From Betaproteobacteria bacterium (lineage in GTDB: Bacteria; Pseudomonadota; Gammaproteobacteria; Burkholderiales; Rhodocyclaceae), in contig JACRAR010000076.1 in NCBI GenBank assembly GCA_016234745.1, positions 20,597-84,596 of the forward strand: a stretch of DNA of 64,000 nucleotides. Direction: 5' to 3'. Of the stretch, positions 11,201 to 20,075 are shown in pieces. Both the position numbers and the translations under genes were made by a program. The number at the start of each line of letters is the position of its first letter. The first letter of the stretch is position 1. The notes under the pieces are model-generated. The model did not search any database. It had not been told where the DNA came from and saw only the letters and a list, made by a program, of their open reading frames with translations.

Positions 11201-13588
11201 TCAATTGCGAACGGGTTTGCCGGTCTGCATCATGCCCATGATGCGTTCCTGGGTCTTGGGATGCGTGAGCAATTCCATGAAGGCTTTGCGCTCCAGATCC
11301 AGCAGCCACTGCTCGTTGACCAGGCTGCCTGGCTCCACATTACCGCCGGAAACGATTTCGGCGATCATGCTCGCAAGTTTGAAGTCGTGGGCGGAAATAA
11401 ATCCGCCGTCGCGCATGTTGACTAGCTGCGCCATGATTGTCGCCATGGCATAGCGGCCAGCAACCGGAATCAATGCAGGCAGGGGCGGGTGGTAGCCGCT
11501 CTCAAACATCGCGCGTGCTTCGATTTTCGCTACGTGCAGCAATTCATAGGGGTTGAAGACGATGACGTCATTTGCGCCGAGATAGCCCATTTTTCTGGCT
11601 TCGAGCGCAGATTTTGAAACCGCTGCGGTCGCGGCATTCATGAAGTAATTCTTGAGAAATTGCAGCAGATCATTGCCCCTGGCATCGGCTGCGGCGCGTA
11701 CGGCGGCTTCCTTGAGTCCGCCACCGGCCGGGATCAGGCCGACGCCGACTTCCACCAGGCCAATATAAGATTCGATCGCCGCCACTCGCTTGGCGGCATG
11801 CATCAACAATTCGCAACCACCGCCCAGCGCCAGCCCGGCGACTGCCGCGACAATAGGCACATTGGCGTACTTCATCGCTTGATGCGCCTGCTGCAATTTG
11901 ACGACCTCGGGCTCGATTGCCTTGACGCCGCCCGACATGAACAACGGCAACATCGATTGCAGGTCGGCTCCCGCCGAGAACGCACCACCTTCCGCGGCAT
12001 CGGCGTTCCACAGTACCAGGCCCTGGTAATTTTTCTCGGCTTCCCCGATCGCCCGCGCCAATCCCGCGATTACGTTCGGTCCGATGACGTGCAGTTTGGT
12101 CTTCAGCGACAAAATCAATACCCCGTCGTTCTGATGCCAAATGCGCACGGATTCATCTTCGAATACGGTACTGCCTGCTGTGGTGCCGTCGCTAGCGGTT
12201 GATCCAAGAACTGCAGCACGGAAGGGCTGACGTTGATAAACCGGTAGCGTTGAACGTGGCACATAAGCATTTCGCGCCGATGAATAGGATCCTTCCTCTC
12301 GATGCACTCCTGCGCGCCCATCGAATACCCAGGCTGGCAGGGCGGCTTGGGAAAGCGCCTTGCCGGCTTCGATATCTTCTTTGACCCAGTTGGCAACCTG
12401 TTGCCAACCCGCCGCTTGCCAGGTTTCAAAAGGTCCCAGCTTCCAGCCAAATCCCCAACGCATGGCAAAATCCACATCGACCGCGCTGTCGGCAATGCTG
12501 TCCAGATGCACGGCGATGTAATGAAATGCATCGCGGAAGATTGCCCAGAGAAACTGTGCCTGCGGATTGGTTGACTCGCGCAAGCTCTTCATGCGCTTGG
12601 CCGGATCCTTTTCCTTGAGAATCCGTGCGACCAGTTCATCTGCCTTGCCGCCGCCGGCAACATAGTTTCCGGTAGGGAAATCGAGGCGCTGGATGTCTTT
12701 GCCGACCTTCTTGTAGAACCCGACCCCGGTTTTCTGCCCCAGTGTTCCTGCCGTCACCAGTTTCGTCAGGATATCCGGAGTTTGATAAACGGTGAAGAAA
12801 GGATCGTCCTGCAGGGTGTCCTGCATGGTCTTGATGACATGCGCCATGGTATCCAGGCCGACGACATCCGCGGTGCGGAATGTGCCCGACTTGGCGCGTC
12901 CCAGCTTGGATCCGGTCAGGTCATCCACCACGTCGCAGGAAAGTCCGAATTTTTGCGCTTCGTGGATGATGGCCAGCATGCCGAAAATTCCTACACGGTT
13001 GGCAATGAAGTTGGGCGTGTCCTTGGCCCGCACGACACCTTTGCCCAGCGTTGTGGTGAGAAATGCTTCGAGCTGATCGAGGACTTCGGGACGGGTTGTT
13101 GTGGTTGCAATCAGTTCGACCAGATGCATGTAGCGCGGCGGATTGAAAAAATGCACGCCGCAGAAGCGCGCTTTCAGATCAGCATCGAAACCATCCGAGA
13201 GAGCGTTGATCGATAACCCGGAAGTATTCGATGCAAAGATGGCATTGGGCGAGATGTGCCTCGCCACCTTCTGGTAAAGCGCATGTTTCCAGTCCATGCG
13301 CTCCGCTATTGCTTCGATGATCAGGTCGCAATCCTCCAGCAAGGCGAGGTGGTCATCATAGTTGGCGACTTCGATCAGACTGGCCTGATCCTTGTCGCCC
13401 AGCGGCGCCGGATTCAATTTTTTCAAATTTTCTACTGCTCGCTGCGCGATGCCGTTCTTGGGACCTTCCTGAGAGGGCAAGTCGAACAAAACCACAGGCA
13501 CTCTTGCGTTGATGCAGTGGGCGGCAATCTGCGCCCCCATCACTCCGGCGCCGAGCACGCCGACTTTTCTGACGATGAAATTGCTCAC
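11201..13588 (-). CDS. 3-hydroxyacyl-CoA dehydrogenase / enoyl-CoA hydratase (FadN/FadB type)
   Basis: A 795-residue bifunctional beta-oxidation enzyme. The dehydrogenase half comes first: Rossmann motif GVLGAGVMGAQIA near the N-terminus and HFFNPPRYMHLVE with the catalytic His. The enoyl-CoA hydratase half follows, with AGLALGGGCELLMHA and GLVEVGVGLIPAGGG. This order is that of FadN-like proteins; E. coli FadB has the hydratase first. It starts with GTG, preceded by a GGAAAGGA site. It lies 14 bases after the acyl-CoA dehydrogenase stop and 30 bases before the thiolase gene, consistent with one operon and a metabolon-like set. Confidence 0.93.
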   Translation of the reverse strand: MSNFIVRKVGVLGAGVMGAQIAAHCINARVPVVLFDLPSQEGPKNGIAQRAVENLKKLNPAPLGDKDQASLIEVANYDDHLALLEDCDLIIEAIAERMDWKHALYQKVARHISPNAIFASNTSGLSINALSDGFDADLKARFCGVHFFNPPRYMHLVELIATTTTRPEVLDQLEAFLTTTLGKGVVRAKDTPNFIANRVGIFGMLAIIHEAQKFGLSCDVVDDLTGSKLGRAKSGTFRTADVVGLDTMAHVIKTMQDTLQDDPFFTVYQTPDILTKLVTAGTLGQKTGVGFYKKVGKDIQRLDFPTGNYVAGGGKADELVARILKEKDPAKRMKSLRESTNPQAQFLWAIFRDAFHYIAVHLDSIADSAVDVDFAMRWGFGWKLGPFETWQAAGWQQVANWVKEDIEAGKALSQAALPAWVFDGRAGVHREEGSYSSARNAYVPRSTLPVYQRQPFRAAVLGSTASDGTTAGSTVFEDESVRIWHQNDGVLILSLKTKLHVIGPNVIAGLARAIGEAEKNYQGLVLWNADAAEGGAFSAGADLQSMLPLFMSGGVKAIEPEVVKLQQAHQAMKYANVPIVAAVAGLALGGGCELLMHAAKRVAAIESYIGLVEVGVGLIPAGGGLKEAAVRAAADARGNDLLQFLKNYFMNAATAAVSKSALEARKMGYLGANDVIVFNPYELLHVAKIEARAMFESGYHPPLPALIPVAGRYAMATIMAQLVNMRDGGFISAHDFKLASMIAEIVSGGNVEPGSLVNEQWLLDLERKAFMELLTHPKTQERIMGMMQTGKPVRN

Positions 13589-13602
13589 GATAGTCCTTTC
13601 CT

Positions 13603-15393
13603 TTAGAACAGTTCAGCTTCGAGATCGAGCAAGCTGGCCGCACCCGAGCGCGCCTGGCGGATCAGCATGGCAGTTTCCGGCAGCAGGCGGGCAAAGTAAA
13701 AGCGGGCCGTGGCGAGTTTGGCTTTGTAGAAAGCATCACCGGAATCCAGTTTTTCCAGTGCAATCTTCGCCATGCGGGCAAAGAAGTAGGCATAGACGAG
13801 GTGTCCCAGAACGCGCAGATAAGGAACGGCAGCGGCACCCACCTCATCCTTGTTCTGGAAGGCCTTCATGCCGATTTCCATGGTCAGCTTGGTCACTTTC
13901 TCGCCCAGGTCGGCCAAGGGCGTGATGAATTCGTTCATGGCCTCTGAAGTGCCGTTTTCTTCGACGAAATCCTTGACCAATACGCCGAATTTACGCAGTT
14001 TCGCGCCGTTATCCAGCAGAATCTTCCGGCCCAGCAAGTCGAGAGACTGGATGGTGTTGGTGCCTTCGTAGATCATGTTGATGCGGGCGTCGCGGACATA
14101 TTGTTCCATCCCCCATTCGGCTATGAAGCCGTGCCCGCCATACACCTGCATTGCTTCTGAAGTTGCAATCCAGCCATTGTCGGTGATGAAGGCCTTGACG
14201 ACGGGCGTCAGCAATGCGACCAGATCGGCCGCTTCCTGGCGCACGGATTCGTCCGGATGGTTCAGTTCCCTGTCGATCTGCAAGGCGATGAACGAGCAGA
14301 ATGCCCGTCCGGCTTCCGCGTAAGCCTTGGCAGTGAACAACATGCGCCGCACGTCGGGATGGACGATGATCGGATCGGCTGGCTGATCCGGCGCCTTGAT
14401 GCCGGAGAGGCTGCGCATCTGGACCCGGTCTTTGGCATAGACCAAGGCGTTCTGATATGCCACTTCGGTCAGTCCCAATGATTGCATGCCGACACCGAGC
14501 CGTGCTGCGTTCATCATCACGAACATGGCATTCAGGCCTTTATTCGGCTGTCCGATGATCCAGCCGGTCGCGTCGTCAAGATTCATCTGGCAGGTGGAGT
14601 TGCCATGAATCCCCATTTTTTCCTCTATGGCGCCGCAGGATATGCCGTTGCGCTGTCCCGGGCTGCCATCGGCATTGGGAATGAATTTGGGCACCAGGAA
14701 CAGGGAAATGCCTTTGGTTCCCGGCGGAGCATCGGGGAGGCGCGCGAGAACCAGATGCAAAATATTGGTTGACATGTCATGCTCACCGGCGGAAATGAAA
14801 ATTTTGCTGCCGGTAATCTTGTAGGTTCCATCAGACTGGGGTAGCGCTTTGCTTCGCAGCAAGCCCAGATCTGTGCCGCAGTGCGCTTCCGTGAGGCACA
14901 TGGTGCCGGTCCATTCGCCGGAAACCAGCTTTGGCAGATAGAGCTTCTTCTGTTCCTCGGTACCGTGTGCGTGCAGGCATTCATAAGCACCGTGGGAAAG
15001 TCCGGAGTACATATACCAGGCTTGGTTGGCCGAGTTCAGCATTTCGGAAAGAGAGTTATACAGAACGACCGGCAGACCCTGACCACCGTATTCCGGATCA
15101 CAAGCCAGCGCAGGCCAGCCCGCCTCGATAAATTGCCGGTATGCCTCCTTGAAGCCCGTTGGCGTGGTGACTGCGTGCGTTATCGGATCAAGGCGGCAGC
15201 CCTCATGGTCACCAACGCGGTTGAGAGGAAACAACACCTTGGAAGTAAATTTGGCCCCTTCTTCCAGCACCTGATTCATGATTTCGGCATCGGCATCGGC
15301 GTGCCTGGGCAACTGCTTTAATTCGTTTTCGACGTTGAGTAGTTCATGCAGCACGAATTGCATGTCACGTAATGGTGCGGTGTATTGACCCAT
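13603..15393 (-). CDS. Acyl-CoA dehydrogenase, long (about 600 aa) type
   Basis: A 596-residue FAD acyl-CoA dehydrogenase of the large class with an extra C-terminal domain. MCLTEAHCGTDLGLLR and ITGSKIFISAGEHD are the FAD/substrate loops; the catalytic Glu lies in MIYEGTNTIQSLDLLGRK. It introduces the trans-2 double bond in the first step of beta-oxidation and passes electrons to ETF. ATG start at 15393 with a GGGAAAA site, 12 bases after the TetR gene, so probably second gene of the operon. The length and C-terminal tail suggest medium- or long-chain substrates, which is an inference. Confidence 0.93.
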   Translation of the reverse strand: MGQYTAPLRDMQFVLHELLNVENELKQLPRHADADAEIMNQVLEEGAKFTSKVLFPLNRVGDHEGCRLDPITHAVTTPTGFKEAYRQFIEAGWPALACDPEYGGQGLPVVLYNSLSEMLNSANQAWYMYSGLSHGAYECLHAHGTEEQKKLYLPKLVSGEWTGTMCLTEAHCGTDLGLLRSKALPQSDGTYKITGSKIFISAGEHDMSTNILHLVLARLPDAPPGTKGISLFLVPKFIPNADGSPGQRNGISCGAIEEKMGIHGNSTCQMNLDDATGWIIGQPNKGLNAMFVMMNAARLGVGMQSLGLTEVAYQNALVYAKDRVQMRSLSGIKAPDQPADPIIVHPDVRRMLFTAKAYAEAGRAFCSFIALQIDRELNHPDESVRQEAADLVALLTPVVKAFITDNGWIATSEAMQVYGGHGFIAEWGMEQYVRDARINMIYEGTNTIQSLDLLGRKILLDNGAKLRKFGVLVKDFVEENGTSEAMNEFITPLADLGEKVTKLTMEIGMKAFQNKDEVGAAAVPYLRVLGHLVYAYFFARMAKIALEKLDSGDAFYKAKLATARFYFARLLPETAMLIRQARSGAASLLDLEAELF

Positions 15394-15405
15394 GATTTTC
15401 CCAGT

Positions 15406-16140
15406 CTAGGTTAATTGAACGGCTACGCTCTCTGCAGCCAAATTATTGCGATCGGTTTTTCTGACACTCTTTCGACCGGTAACCTTTTCTGCTTGGGCCG
15501 GCAAGTTTGGCAAGGGAGCCCGCAACCCTCCAAGCAGAAAACTCATGAGCCGCTCATAGAGTGCCTCGGTATTGCTGTCGTCGACGCTATCTTTATCGAC
15601 GATATTCAGGGCGTCAGCGCCCGAAATGGCGTAAGACATGGCACCGAGCATGAAATGAAATCGCCACAGGATTTCTTCACGGGGCACCTCGGGAAGCGCC
15701 AGAAACAAAGCCTCCTTGAACCGACCGACAGCAGCAGCGTATTCCTCGGCCAGGAATCTGCGGGTAAATTCGGATGGTTGAGTGTAGGTTCGACCGAGCA
15801 GGCGCATGAAGCCGCTGCCGCCATTATCTTGATCCGCCGCCATTTTCAGTGCCACGCCGAAAAAGGCCTGGAGAATTTGGCTTGGCTTCAGCGGCTTGCC
15901 GGTAGCTTCGGTTTCGAGGCGGTCGAGTTCCCGCAACCGCTGATCGTTGAGCCAACTGAGCCGCCGCCGAAAGACCTCATGAATCAATGCATCCTTCGAG
16001 CCAAAGTGATAATTGACCGCGGCCAGATTGACACCAGCTTTGGCCGTGATCAGGCGTAGCGATGCGGATTCAAAACCGCTATCGACAAACAGGGCTTCGG
16101 CGGCATCGAGGATGCGGAGGCGCGTATCAGCTTCGGACAT
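15406..16140 (-). CDS. TetR-family regulator, PsrA-like
   Basis: A 244-residue TetR/AcrR regulator and first gene of the beta-oxidation operon. The DNA-binding domain (TRLRILDAAEALFVDSGF, then LRLITAKAGVNLAAVNYHFG) resembles Pseudomonas PsrA, a fatty-acid-responsive repressor. The ATG at 16140 is preferred; a TTG at 16161 in the same frame would place coding sequence over the palindromes that probably form the operator. I see no clear Shine-Dalgarno before either. Two AAAC-N4-GTTT palindromes just upstream suggest autoregulation. A likely effector is a long-chain fatty acid or acyl-CoA, inferred from the operon content. Confidence 0.87.
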   Translation of the reverse strand: MSEADTRLRILDAAEALFVDSGFESASLRLITAKAGVNLAAVNYHFGSKDALIHEVFRRRLSWLNDQRLRELDRLETEATGKPLKPSQILQAFFGVALKMAADQDNGGSGFMRLLGRTYTQPSEFTRRFLAEEYAAAVGRFKEALFLALPEVPREEILWRFHFMLGAMSYAISGADALNIVDKDSVDDSNTEALYERLMSFLLGGLRAPLPNLPAQAEKVTGRKSVRKTDRNNLAAESVAVQLT

Positions 16141-16146
16141 GGAAGT

Positions 16147-16174
16147 AAACGATCGTTTCAAACAAGCGTTTGAA
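16147..16174. promoter_or_regulatory. Tandem palindromic operator, PsrA type
   Basis: Two overlapping inverted repeats precede the TetR gene. One is AAACGATCGTTT (16147-16158) and the other TTCAAACAAGCGTTTGAA (16157-16174, perfect 7-bp arms). Both contain AAAC-N4-GTTT and their centres are 13 bp apart. The second fits the PsrA consensus as I recall it, (G/C)AAAC-N2-4-GTTTG/C. Position just before the regulator start suggests autorepression of the whole operon. Confidence 0.75.
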
Positions 16175-16275
16175 TATTTGACCAGCCCTATGCCATGCTG
16201 TCAACCGGTTTTCAACATGAATTTTCATGGGAGTGCGGTTTTTGCCGGTTCAATAATCGGGAAAACACTCATTCT

Positions 16276-16304
16276 TTGACTAGGGGCTTGGGTTGCGCAT
16301 AGAC
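16276..16304 (+). promoter_or_regulatory. Candidate promoter of nikR
   Basis: TTGACT at 16276-16281 is followed, after 16 bases, by CATAGA at 16298-16303, a fair sigma-70-like pair about 32 bases upstream of the nikR ATG. Upstream at 16216-16229 is a small palindrome, CATGAA-TT-TTCATG, which could be a regulator site, but it does not match the NikR operator pattern (GTATGA...TCATAC). Confidence 0.4.
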
Positions 16305-16335
16305 TTTCTCTGCGGGGTAATTGGAGGCAGTCAGA

Positions 16336-16824
16336 ATGGAACGCTTCACTATATCGCTCGACACCGAACTGGCTCGAGAGTTTGATCGTCTGATTCTGGA
16401 GCGCGGTTATCGCAATCGTTCCGAGGCAATACGTGACATATTGCGGGGACAGCTCGAGCAATTGCGCCAGACGAAGGAACAATCCAGGCACTGCATTGCC
16501 AACCTGAGCTACATCTACAATCATCATGAACGTGATCTGGCCGAAAGGTTGATCGGTCTTCAACACGACCATCACAACCTGACGGTAGCCACCATGCATG
16601 CGCACCTGGATCATGAGCATTGCATCGAAAGCGCTATCCTGCGCGGCCCAACCGCCGAAGTCACTCGTTTCGCCGATGCCATCAAGGCGGAGCGTGGCGT
16701 TCGCCATGGGCAGCTCAATCTGATTTCCGCCGACGTCGATAATAGACGCGCGGCCATTGCCCATGTCCATGCGCACGGGAACGCGCATCCGTATCGGCAT
16801 GTGCATCTGAAGCCGAAGAATTGA
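16336..16824 (+). CDS. nikR: Nickel-responsive regulator NikR
   Basis: A 162-residue ribbon-helix-helix regulator with an ACT-like nickel-binding domain. The N-terminus (ERFTISLDTELAREFD, then YRNRSEAIRDILR) is the DNA-binding part. Predicted nickel ligands H77, H88, H90 and C96 are present in LQHDHHN and HAHLDHEHC. The C-terminal tail is His-rich (HVHAHGNAHPYRHVH), longer than in E. coli NikR, and may add metal binding. The ATG at 16336 has GGAGG eight bases upstream. It is followed one base later by a histidine kinase gene, so the two form an operon. No nickel transporter or nickel enzyme is in the window. Confidence 0.95.
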   Translation: MERFTISLDTELAREFDRLILERGYRNRSEAIRDILRGQLEQLRQTKEQSRHCIANLSYIYNHHERDLAERLIGLQHDHHNLTVATMHAHLDHEHCIESAILRGPTAEVTRFADAIKAERGVRHGQLNLISADVDNRRAAIAHVHAHGNAHPYRHVHLKPKN

Positions 16825-16825
16825 A

Positions 16826-18214
16826 ATGACAGTCAGAAAATCAGCGCCGGACATTCAACGAAAGCATGCGCACAGGAGCATCGCCGAATTAACCGGAGAT
16901 GCTTTTCTGAGCGGTGATGGCGAGCAGGTCTGGATCGAAGTCATCCGAAAAATGGACGAGGTGTACAACGATCTGCTGGAGTATGAAGTTGCTCTCGAAA
17001 CCAAGAATGCTGCACTTGAGGAATCGCAGCAGTTTATCGTCAGCGTACTGGCAACAATGTCCGACATCCTTCTGGTTTGCACGCGGAGCGGGGCGATCGA
17101 AGAGGTTAATCAAGCGTTGCTTGATTTTACTGGCAAGTCAGAAGCCGAACTGCAGGGAACTGCAGTTTTCGCCCTCTTCGCCGACGAAGCCTCGCGGGAA
17201 CAAGCAAAGGTCTTTTTTACGCAACACGCAGGTGAATCGTTGCACGATCACGAGTTGCAGTTGCGCGCCGTGAACGGCGCGGCGATTCCAGTATCGCTCA
17301 ATTTCAAGCCGCGCTTCAGTTCAGCAGGAAAGCTTGTCGGTGTAGTGATCACAGGTCGGCCGGTAGGAGAATTACGCCGAGCTTACCACGCGCTGCGCCA
17401 GGCGCACGACGATCTGAAGCGGACTCAGCAGCAGTTGCTGCATTCAGAAAAAATGTCGTCGCTAGGCCGTCTTGTCGCCGGCGTGGCGCATGAATTGAAC
17501 AACCCCATCAGTTTTGTTCTGGGCAATGTCCATGCAATGCGCCGCTATGTGCGGCGGTTGCATCAATACATAGAGGAGGTGCATGCCGGTGCCTCGACGG
17601 CGGAGCTGCAATTGCTTCGAGAGGGCCTGCGCATTGATCGCATCCTGGAGGATATGCCGCTCCTGCTCGAAGGCACCATTGAGGGTGCCGAACGCACAAG
17701 GGATATCGTCGATGGATTAAAGCGTTTTTCAGCCGCAGATCGCGACGAGAATCTGGAATTCAATCTTGTGGATGTGATCGAAAGAGCCGTGCATTGGGTT
17801 ACCAAAGCCACTTTGCCAAGATTCCAGGTCAAATTGGATTTGCCAAAGCACTTACCGATACTCGGCTCGGCCGGCCAGATGCAACAAGTGATCATGAACC
17901 TGGTGCAAAATGCCCACGATGCCACATTGGGGAGCACATCGCCACATCTGGAAATAAAGGCACGGACCGAGGAATCGGATCAGCGTCTGGTGGTTGAGTT
18001 CCTGGACAACGGCACAGGAATTGCCCTTGATGACTTGCCCAAGATTTTTGACCCTTTCTATACGACCAAATCAATCGGCAAAGGTACCGGACTGGGCTTG
18101 GCAATCAGTTATGGCATCGTCGAACGCCATGGCGGCAGCTTATCGGTTGCCAATCGGCCAGAAGGCGGGACAGTTTTCGCCATTTCACTACCACGGATAC
18201 GCGCTTCCGCTTGA
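16826..18214 (+). CDS. PAS sensor histidine kinase, HupT/HoxJ-like
   Basis: A 462-residue soluble histidine kinase. After a helical N-terminus comes a PAS domain (about residues 70-175), a coiled linker and the HisKA motif with H222 in GRLVAGVAHELNNPISFV. The ATPase part has the N-box QQVIMNLVQNAHDA, G1 LDNGTGIALDD and G2 GKGTGLGLAIS. There is no membrane segment. The NNPISFVLGNVHA wording recalls HupT/HoxJ kinases of uptake hydrogenase regulation, and coupling to nikR (one base apart) fits nickel-enzyme control, but no hydrogenase gene is visible here. The cognate regulator is unclear; two receiver proteins lie downstream. Confidence 0.8.
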   Translation: MTVRKSAPDIQRKHAHRSIAELTGDAFLSGDGEQVWIEVIRKMDEVYNDLLEYEVALETKNAALEESQQFIVSVLATMSDILLVCTRSGAIEEVNQALLDFTGKSEAELQGTAVFALFADEASREQAKVFFTQHAGESLHDHELQLRAVNGAAIPVSLNFKPRFSSAGKLVGVVITGRPVGELRRAYHALRQAHDDLKRTQQQLLHSEKMSSLGRLVAGVAHELNNPISFVLGNVHAMRRYVRRLHQYIEEVHAGASTAELQLLREGLRIDRILEDMPLLLEGTIEGAERTRDIVDGLKRFSAADRDENLEFNLVDVIERAVHWVTKATLPRFQVKLDLPKHLPILGSAGQMQQVIMNLVQNAHDATLGSTSPHLEIKARTEESDQRLVVEFLDNGTGIALDDLPKIFDPFYTTKSIGKGTGLGLAISYGIVERHGGSLSVANRPEGGTVFAISLPRIRASA

Positions 18215-18307
18215 TCTGTGAATCACTATCTCTTCGTCCCTCTGCGTAGAGAAAAAATACAATCCCTAATCTGATCCAATCTATTGATAAAAAAAGAAAG
18301 TTATATT

Positions 18308-18328
18308 TATGCGGCGGCTGTCCGCATA
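18308..18328. repeat. 7-bp inverted repeat in AT-rich spacer
   Basis: TATGCGG and CCGCATA are separated by seven bases within the AT-rich 284-base gap between the kinase and response regulator genes. There is no clean T-run on either strand, so it is not a convincing terminator; it could be a regulator site. Confidence 0.35.
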
Positions 18329-18498
18329 TAAAAAATGTACTATCTGCGGACTCAAATTCCTTCCCATAGCTTCTCCACACATCGGACATATTGGGTAACT
18401 AATTGAAAATAAACAACCATCAGTGACCGACTATAACCTGGCACTGAGGTTGCTCAGTAAGGCTCAGACAAGCTTTATTTTCAGTTAAGGAGAGCATC

Positions 18499-19188
18499 AT
18501 GAGTGTCGTACGCAAAATTCTGGTGGTTGATGACGATCCCGTCGTCAGCAAGAGCATTAACCGAGTTCTCGCCAGTAAAGGCTATGCGGTGATTTCGGCG
18601 CACGACGGCGAGGAAGCGCTGAACAAGCTCAATACCGAGAAATACGACCTGGTTTTCACCGATATCAAGATGCCGGGCATCAGCGGACTGGAAGTGGCGG
18701 AACGGGTCAAGGCGAGCCAGCCGTGGTTGCCGGTGGTCATTGTCACAGGCTATGGCACGGATGCCTATGAAGCCAGGGCAGCGGCAGCCGGTGTTTCCGG
18801 ATTCCTGCGCAAACCCTTGTCGCCAGAAATGATCGATGGGAGTACCGACAAAGCCCTACATGAGCTGGATGCGACAGCGGCAGCTGTGACAGTGGAAGTG
18901 GCGGCACCGATTGAAATCGAAAAGTCGGAGAGCCGGACGAAGAACGTTGTGTTGTTTCTGGCGGCGCCCTTCATTGGTTTGCTGTATGTGATGGCGATGC
19001 CTTTCGTGGCGGCCGGTATGCTGATCTGGATAGGCGGCAAGGCCTTGGCGAAGAAAGTACCGATTGTCAAACCCTTGACCATGACGATAGTGGCGCCCAT
19101 CCTGGGATTTGCCATGATCGTTGCGGCCCCGTTCGTTGGCATCGGGTTGCTTGGTTGGTATGGCACGAGGGCGCTGCTGAAGCAATAA
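18499..19188 (+). CDS. Receiver-domain protein with C-terminal membrane segments
   Basis: A 229-residue protein. Residues 1-125 are a CheY-like receiver (ILVVDDDPVV, phosphoacceptor D55 in FTDIKMPG, conserved Lys in FLRKPLSPEM). After a charged linker the last 75 residues hold two long hydrophobic stretches (VVLFLAAPFIGLLYVMAMPF and TIVAPILGFAMIVAAPFVG), predicted to span or sit in the membrane. An AAGGAGAG site precedes the ATG. Receivers joined to membrane helices with no output domain are unusual; phosphorylation may change membrane location or a partner. The nearby kinase could be the phosphodonor, by proximity only. Confidence 0.82.
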   Translation: MSVVRKILVVDDDPVVSKSINRVLASKGYAVISAHDGEEALNKLNTEKYDLVFTDIKMPGISGLEVAERVKASQPWLPVVIVTGYGTDAYEARAAAAGVSGFLRKPLSPEMIDGSTDKALHELDATAAAVTVEVAAPIEIEKSESRTKNVVLFLAAPFIGLLYVMAMPFVAAGMLIWIGGKALAKKVPIVKPLTMTIVAPILGFAMIVAAPFVGIGLLGWYGTRALLKQ

Positions 19189-19233
19189 ATTAAAGCGGCT
19201 GCAGGAACGCTTGGTAAAATAGGCAAAGTTCAT

Positions 19234-19263
19234 CTGCCGGGGAAACAGCCCCGGCAGTTTTTT
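19234..19263 (+). terminator. Intrinsic terminator after membrane receiver gene
   Basis: A 9-bp perfect stem CTGCCGGGG / CCCCGGCAG with a six-base loop is followed by six T (19258-19263). It lies 45 bases after the receiver gene stop and separates it from the next receiver gene. Confidence 0.85.
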
Positions 19264-19303
19264 GATCGTTTCAGCAAGTCGTAAAATTCATCCGGAACAG
19301 GAC

Positions 19304-19678
19304 ATGAGTGCCAGGATATTGGTGGTTGACGACGAAGACATTGTCATTCAGTGCTGCCTTCGCATACTCAAGGAAGGCACCTATCAGGTCGAGTATGTTA
19401 AGAGTGGCCTGGAGGCAGTAAAGAAAATTGCGGAATCCCATTTTGACTTGATCATTCTGGACTTCATGATGCCCAAGATGGATGGGATGGAAGTCCTTAA
19501 GAGGGTAAGGGAAATGCAGCCCGGAATAAAAGTCATCATGGTTACGGGACTCGATCAGACGCAAACCGCACAACGCGCGAAAGACCTTGGGGCGTTTGCC
19601 TATCTACCTAAACCGTTTGATCCCGACGATCTCAAGCTTGCGGTGGAGCGCGCCGTGTCTGAGTTTCAGGCACACTGA
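19304..19678 (+). CDS. Single-domain response regulator (CheY-like)
   Basis: A 124-residue stand-alone receiver. ILVVDDEDIVI gives the acidic pocket, D53 in LDFMMPKMDG is the phosphoacceptor, and YLPKPFDPDDL carries the conserved Lys. No output domain. The ATG at 19304 gives a normal receiver N-terminus; an upstream TTG would start inside the terminator T-run, so it is rejected. It ends directly against the convergent ArsC-like gene with no spacer. It may be a phosphorelay partner of the kinase upstream, which is inferred from proximity. Confidence 0.88.
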   Translation: MSARILVVDDEDIVIQCCLRILKEGTYQVEYVKSGLEAVKKIAESHFDLIILDFMMPKMDGMEVLKRVREMQPGIKVIMVTGLDQTQTAQRAKDLGAFAYLPKPFDPDDLKLAVERAVSEFQAH

Positions 19679-20023
19679 TCATTTGACAAAGCTGGCAAAT
19701 AGTTGCGGGTCGAAGCCGACCAGCAACTGAGTACCGGTATCTACCACGGGGCGCTTGATCAGGCTGGGATACTCAAGCATCAGCCTCACCGCCTGATTTT
19801 GAGCGGTGAGGCTTTGCTGGGTTGGGGTCAATTTGCGCCATGTCGTACCACGCGTGTTCAGCAAGGATTTCCAGCCCAGGTTTTGACACCATTGCAGCAA
19901 CTGTTCTTGCTCTATGCCGAGCTTCTTGTAATCATGAAAGACGAATTCAACGTTGTGCGTTGTGCACCAGTCGAAGGCTTTTTTCATCGTGGCGCAATTT
20001 CTGATGCCATAGATTGTCACCAT
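19679..20023 (-). CDS. ArsC/Spx-family reductase (YffB type)
   Basis: A 114-residue thioredoxin-fold protein of the ArsC family. The N-terminal IYGIRNCATMKKAFDW has a single active-site cysteine (C10) in the position of ArsC/YffB, and RGTTWRKL plus SLIKRPVVD are family motifs. YffB-like proteins are glutathione-dependent thiol reductases of uncertain role; nothing near suggests arsenic resistance. Its TCA stop abuts the convergent receiver gene. Confidence 0.87.
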   Translation of the reverse strand: MVTIYGIRNCATMKKAFDWCTTHNVEFVFHDYKKLGIEQEQLLQWCQNLGWKSLLNTRGTTWRKLTPTQQSLTAQNQAVRLMLEYPSLIKRPVVDTGTQLLVGFDPQLFASFVK

Positions 20024-20075
20024 GGTTTCGGCTCCATAATGGTTATACGTTCCATTTCAGGCAGTGGACTTCGAT

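Noticed and set aside
16196..16240. NikR operator in front of nikR
   Set aside because: The palindrome CATGAA-TT-TTCATG does not fit the GTATGA-N16-TCATAC pattern.
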